Shown here in pieces: positions 20,741 to 21,770 of a DNA stretch of 21,770 bases. Source of the stretch: DATJQA01 sp041169145 (lineage in GTDB: Bacteria; Patescibacteriota; Minisyncoccia; UBA6257; 2-01-FULL-56-20); assembly GCA_041169145.1 (NCBI GenBank), contig JBEEJO010000008.1:1-21770 (forward strand), in the 5' to 3' direction. Each line of letters opens with the position of its first letter. Positions within the stretch are counted from its first letter, which is position 1. Both the position numbers and the translations under genes were made by a program. A model generated the notes under the pieces. That model saw nothing but the letters and a program-made list of their open reading frames with translations, was not told where the DNA came from and searched no databases.

Positions 20741-21770
20741 ATGGCGAATAGCGGAACGCGAACACATTCGCAGGACTCAGTGTCTTCGGCCTGTCAGAAC
20801 TGCAAACGGCCGTTCGTCATCGAACCGGAAGATTTTGATTTCTACAAAAAAATAGATGTCCCGCCGCCGACGTGGTGCCCGGAGTGCCGGAACGCCCGTC
20901 GATTGTCATTCCGCAATGAGCGCACGCTTTACAAACGCCCCTGCAATGCGCCAGGGCACCACGAGGATCTCATTTCGATATATTCACCGGAAACGCAAAC
21001 GCCCGTGTATGACAACAAATATTGGTGGTCGGATTCCTGGGACCCGTTGTCTTTTGGGCAGGATTTCACCGCAGAAATTCCATTATTTGAGCAACTAAGA
21101 ACGCTTCAGAAGCGAGTCCCTCTCCTTTGCGTATTTAACGTCAGCCAGCGAGACAGTGAATATGCCAGCCACTCGTACGACAATAAGGACTGCTACCTGG
21201 TGAGCGGCTCGGGGTGGAATGAGCATGTCGCCTATGCCAATCGGGCGATGCACAGCAAGGATTCGTATGATCTCTATATCGCCGACGGATGCGAGCAATG
21301 CTCCCAATGTCTGTATTGTAAAAAGAGCAACCACCTGTTCTATTCGGCTTTTTCGGACGAATGCACCGATTCGTTCTTTCTATTCGATTGTCGGAACTGT
21401 TCCCATTGTTTCGGATGTTCCGGACTACGGAATAAGTCATACTACATATTCAACCAGGCATATTCCAAAGAAGACTATGAAGCCCGACTGCTGCGGGAGT
21501 TCGATACCGGGAGTTATAACGCCACGGTGCAATTACGTACAAAAGCTGCGAAGCTCTCCGATAATCTGCCCCGAAAATTTGCGCGCATAACAAAGTCCAT
21601 AGATTCAACCGGCGACAATATTTCAGAAGCCAAACGATGTCGTGACAGTTTTGACATATTCGACCACACGGAGGACTCCCGGTTCCTCCTGTGGGCTGGT
21701 TTTGATACGAAAGATTGCTTTGACGGTATGGGCCTCGGGGGCGGATCGGAACTCCAATACGAAAACGTTG
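20741..21770 (+). CDS. Cys-rich zinc-ribbon protein, copy 3 (3' end outside window)
   Basis: The frame from 20741 stays open to the window end, giving 343 residues of an incomplete protein. It follows the family plan: zinc ribbon 1 (C18, C21, C46, C49) with DFDFYKK and PPPTWCPECR; YWWSDSWDP (about 94-102); a Cys-rich repeat region with QCSQCLYC and DCRNCSHCFGC; and an FGCSGLRNKSYYIFNQ motif followed by YSKEDYE. It has a ten-residue N-terminal extension relative to copies 1 and 2. Its central part is diverged from both, yet a 30-base block of ribbon 1 DNA is identical to copy 1. It lies three bases after pgk, a different setting from the tandem pair, so the family is dispersed. Truncated only by the window edge. 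Confidence 0.8.
   Translation, partial: MANSGTRTHSQDSVSSACQNCKRPFVIEPEDFDFYKKIDVPPPTWCPECRNARRLSFRNERTLYKRPCNAPGHHEDLISIYSPETQTPVYDNKYWWSDSWDPLSFGQDFTAEIPLFEQLRTLQKRVPLLCVFNVSQRDSEYASHSYDNKDCYLVSGSGWNEHVAYANRAMHSKDSYDLYIADGCEQCSQCLYCKKSNHLFYSAFSDECTDSFFLFDCRNCSHCFGCSGLRNKSYYIFNQAYSKEDYEARLLREFDTGSYNATVQLRTKAAKLSDNLPRKFARITKSIDSTGDNISEAKRCRDSFDIFDHTEDSRFLLWAGFDTKDCFDGMGLGGGSELQYENV

Overview
The window is a compact, almost fully coding stretch of a bacterial chromosome. It reads as a member of the Candidate Phyla Radiation (Patescibacteria), most likely a Parcubacteria-type lineage. This rests on family recognition, not on a marker gene: minimal SecD/SecF, a sigma-region-4 plus HARE-HTH regulator, TrwB/VirD4-like ATPases without an obvious conjugation locus, a short phosphoglycerate kinase, and a multicopy family of large Cys-rich zinc-ribbon proteins that I associate with these genomes. 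TAA, TAG and TGA all act as stops, so the code is standard. Most genes lack a convincing Shine-Dalgarno sequence, and several start 6-8 bases after a -10 box, as leaderless mRNAs would.

Layout, left to right. (1) secD-secF, the protein-export motor pair (100-2268). (2) A DNA-binding regulator with its own near-consensus promoter and a strong terminator (2321-3443). (3) A three-gene unit (3502-6875): a membrane-anchored protein, a small membrane protein with a HEPN-like RNDIVH motif, and a cytoplasmic TrwB/HerA-like ATPase. (4) A tandem pair of zinc-ribbon/Cys-rich proteins (6896-10379), lower in GC than the surroundings. (5) cutA and pepA, with palindromic repeats between and inside genes; pepA carries two in-frame palindromes. 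(6) A small conserved-looking protein and a 791-residue ATPase (12524-15313) that is the fused counterpart of the unit in (3). (7) A GlcD/DLD-type FAD oxidase overlapping an unknown basic protein (15325-17660), then an 89-residue orphan with a strong terminator. (8) A type II NADH dehydrogenase on the minus strand, divergent from phosphoglycerate kinase. (9) A third zinc-ribbon paralog three bases after pgk, cut by the window end.

Two themes stand out. First, two versions of one ATPase machine lie about 6 kb apart, one split over separate genes and one fused. Shared motifs run along the whole length, including the membrane-proximal module. Second, the zinc-ribbon family is present as two complete genes, one truncated by the window, and two short C-terminal tails. 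Both tails end in an extended -10 promoter for the next gene. The function of this family is not known to me; it is the best candidate here for an undescribed system.

No tRNA, rRNA, CRISPR array, transposase or integrase gene was seen. The intergenic gaps 17661-17806 and 19468-19642 hold only the small regulatory signals listed.
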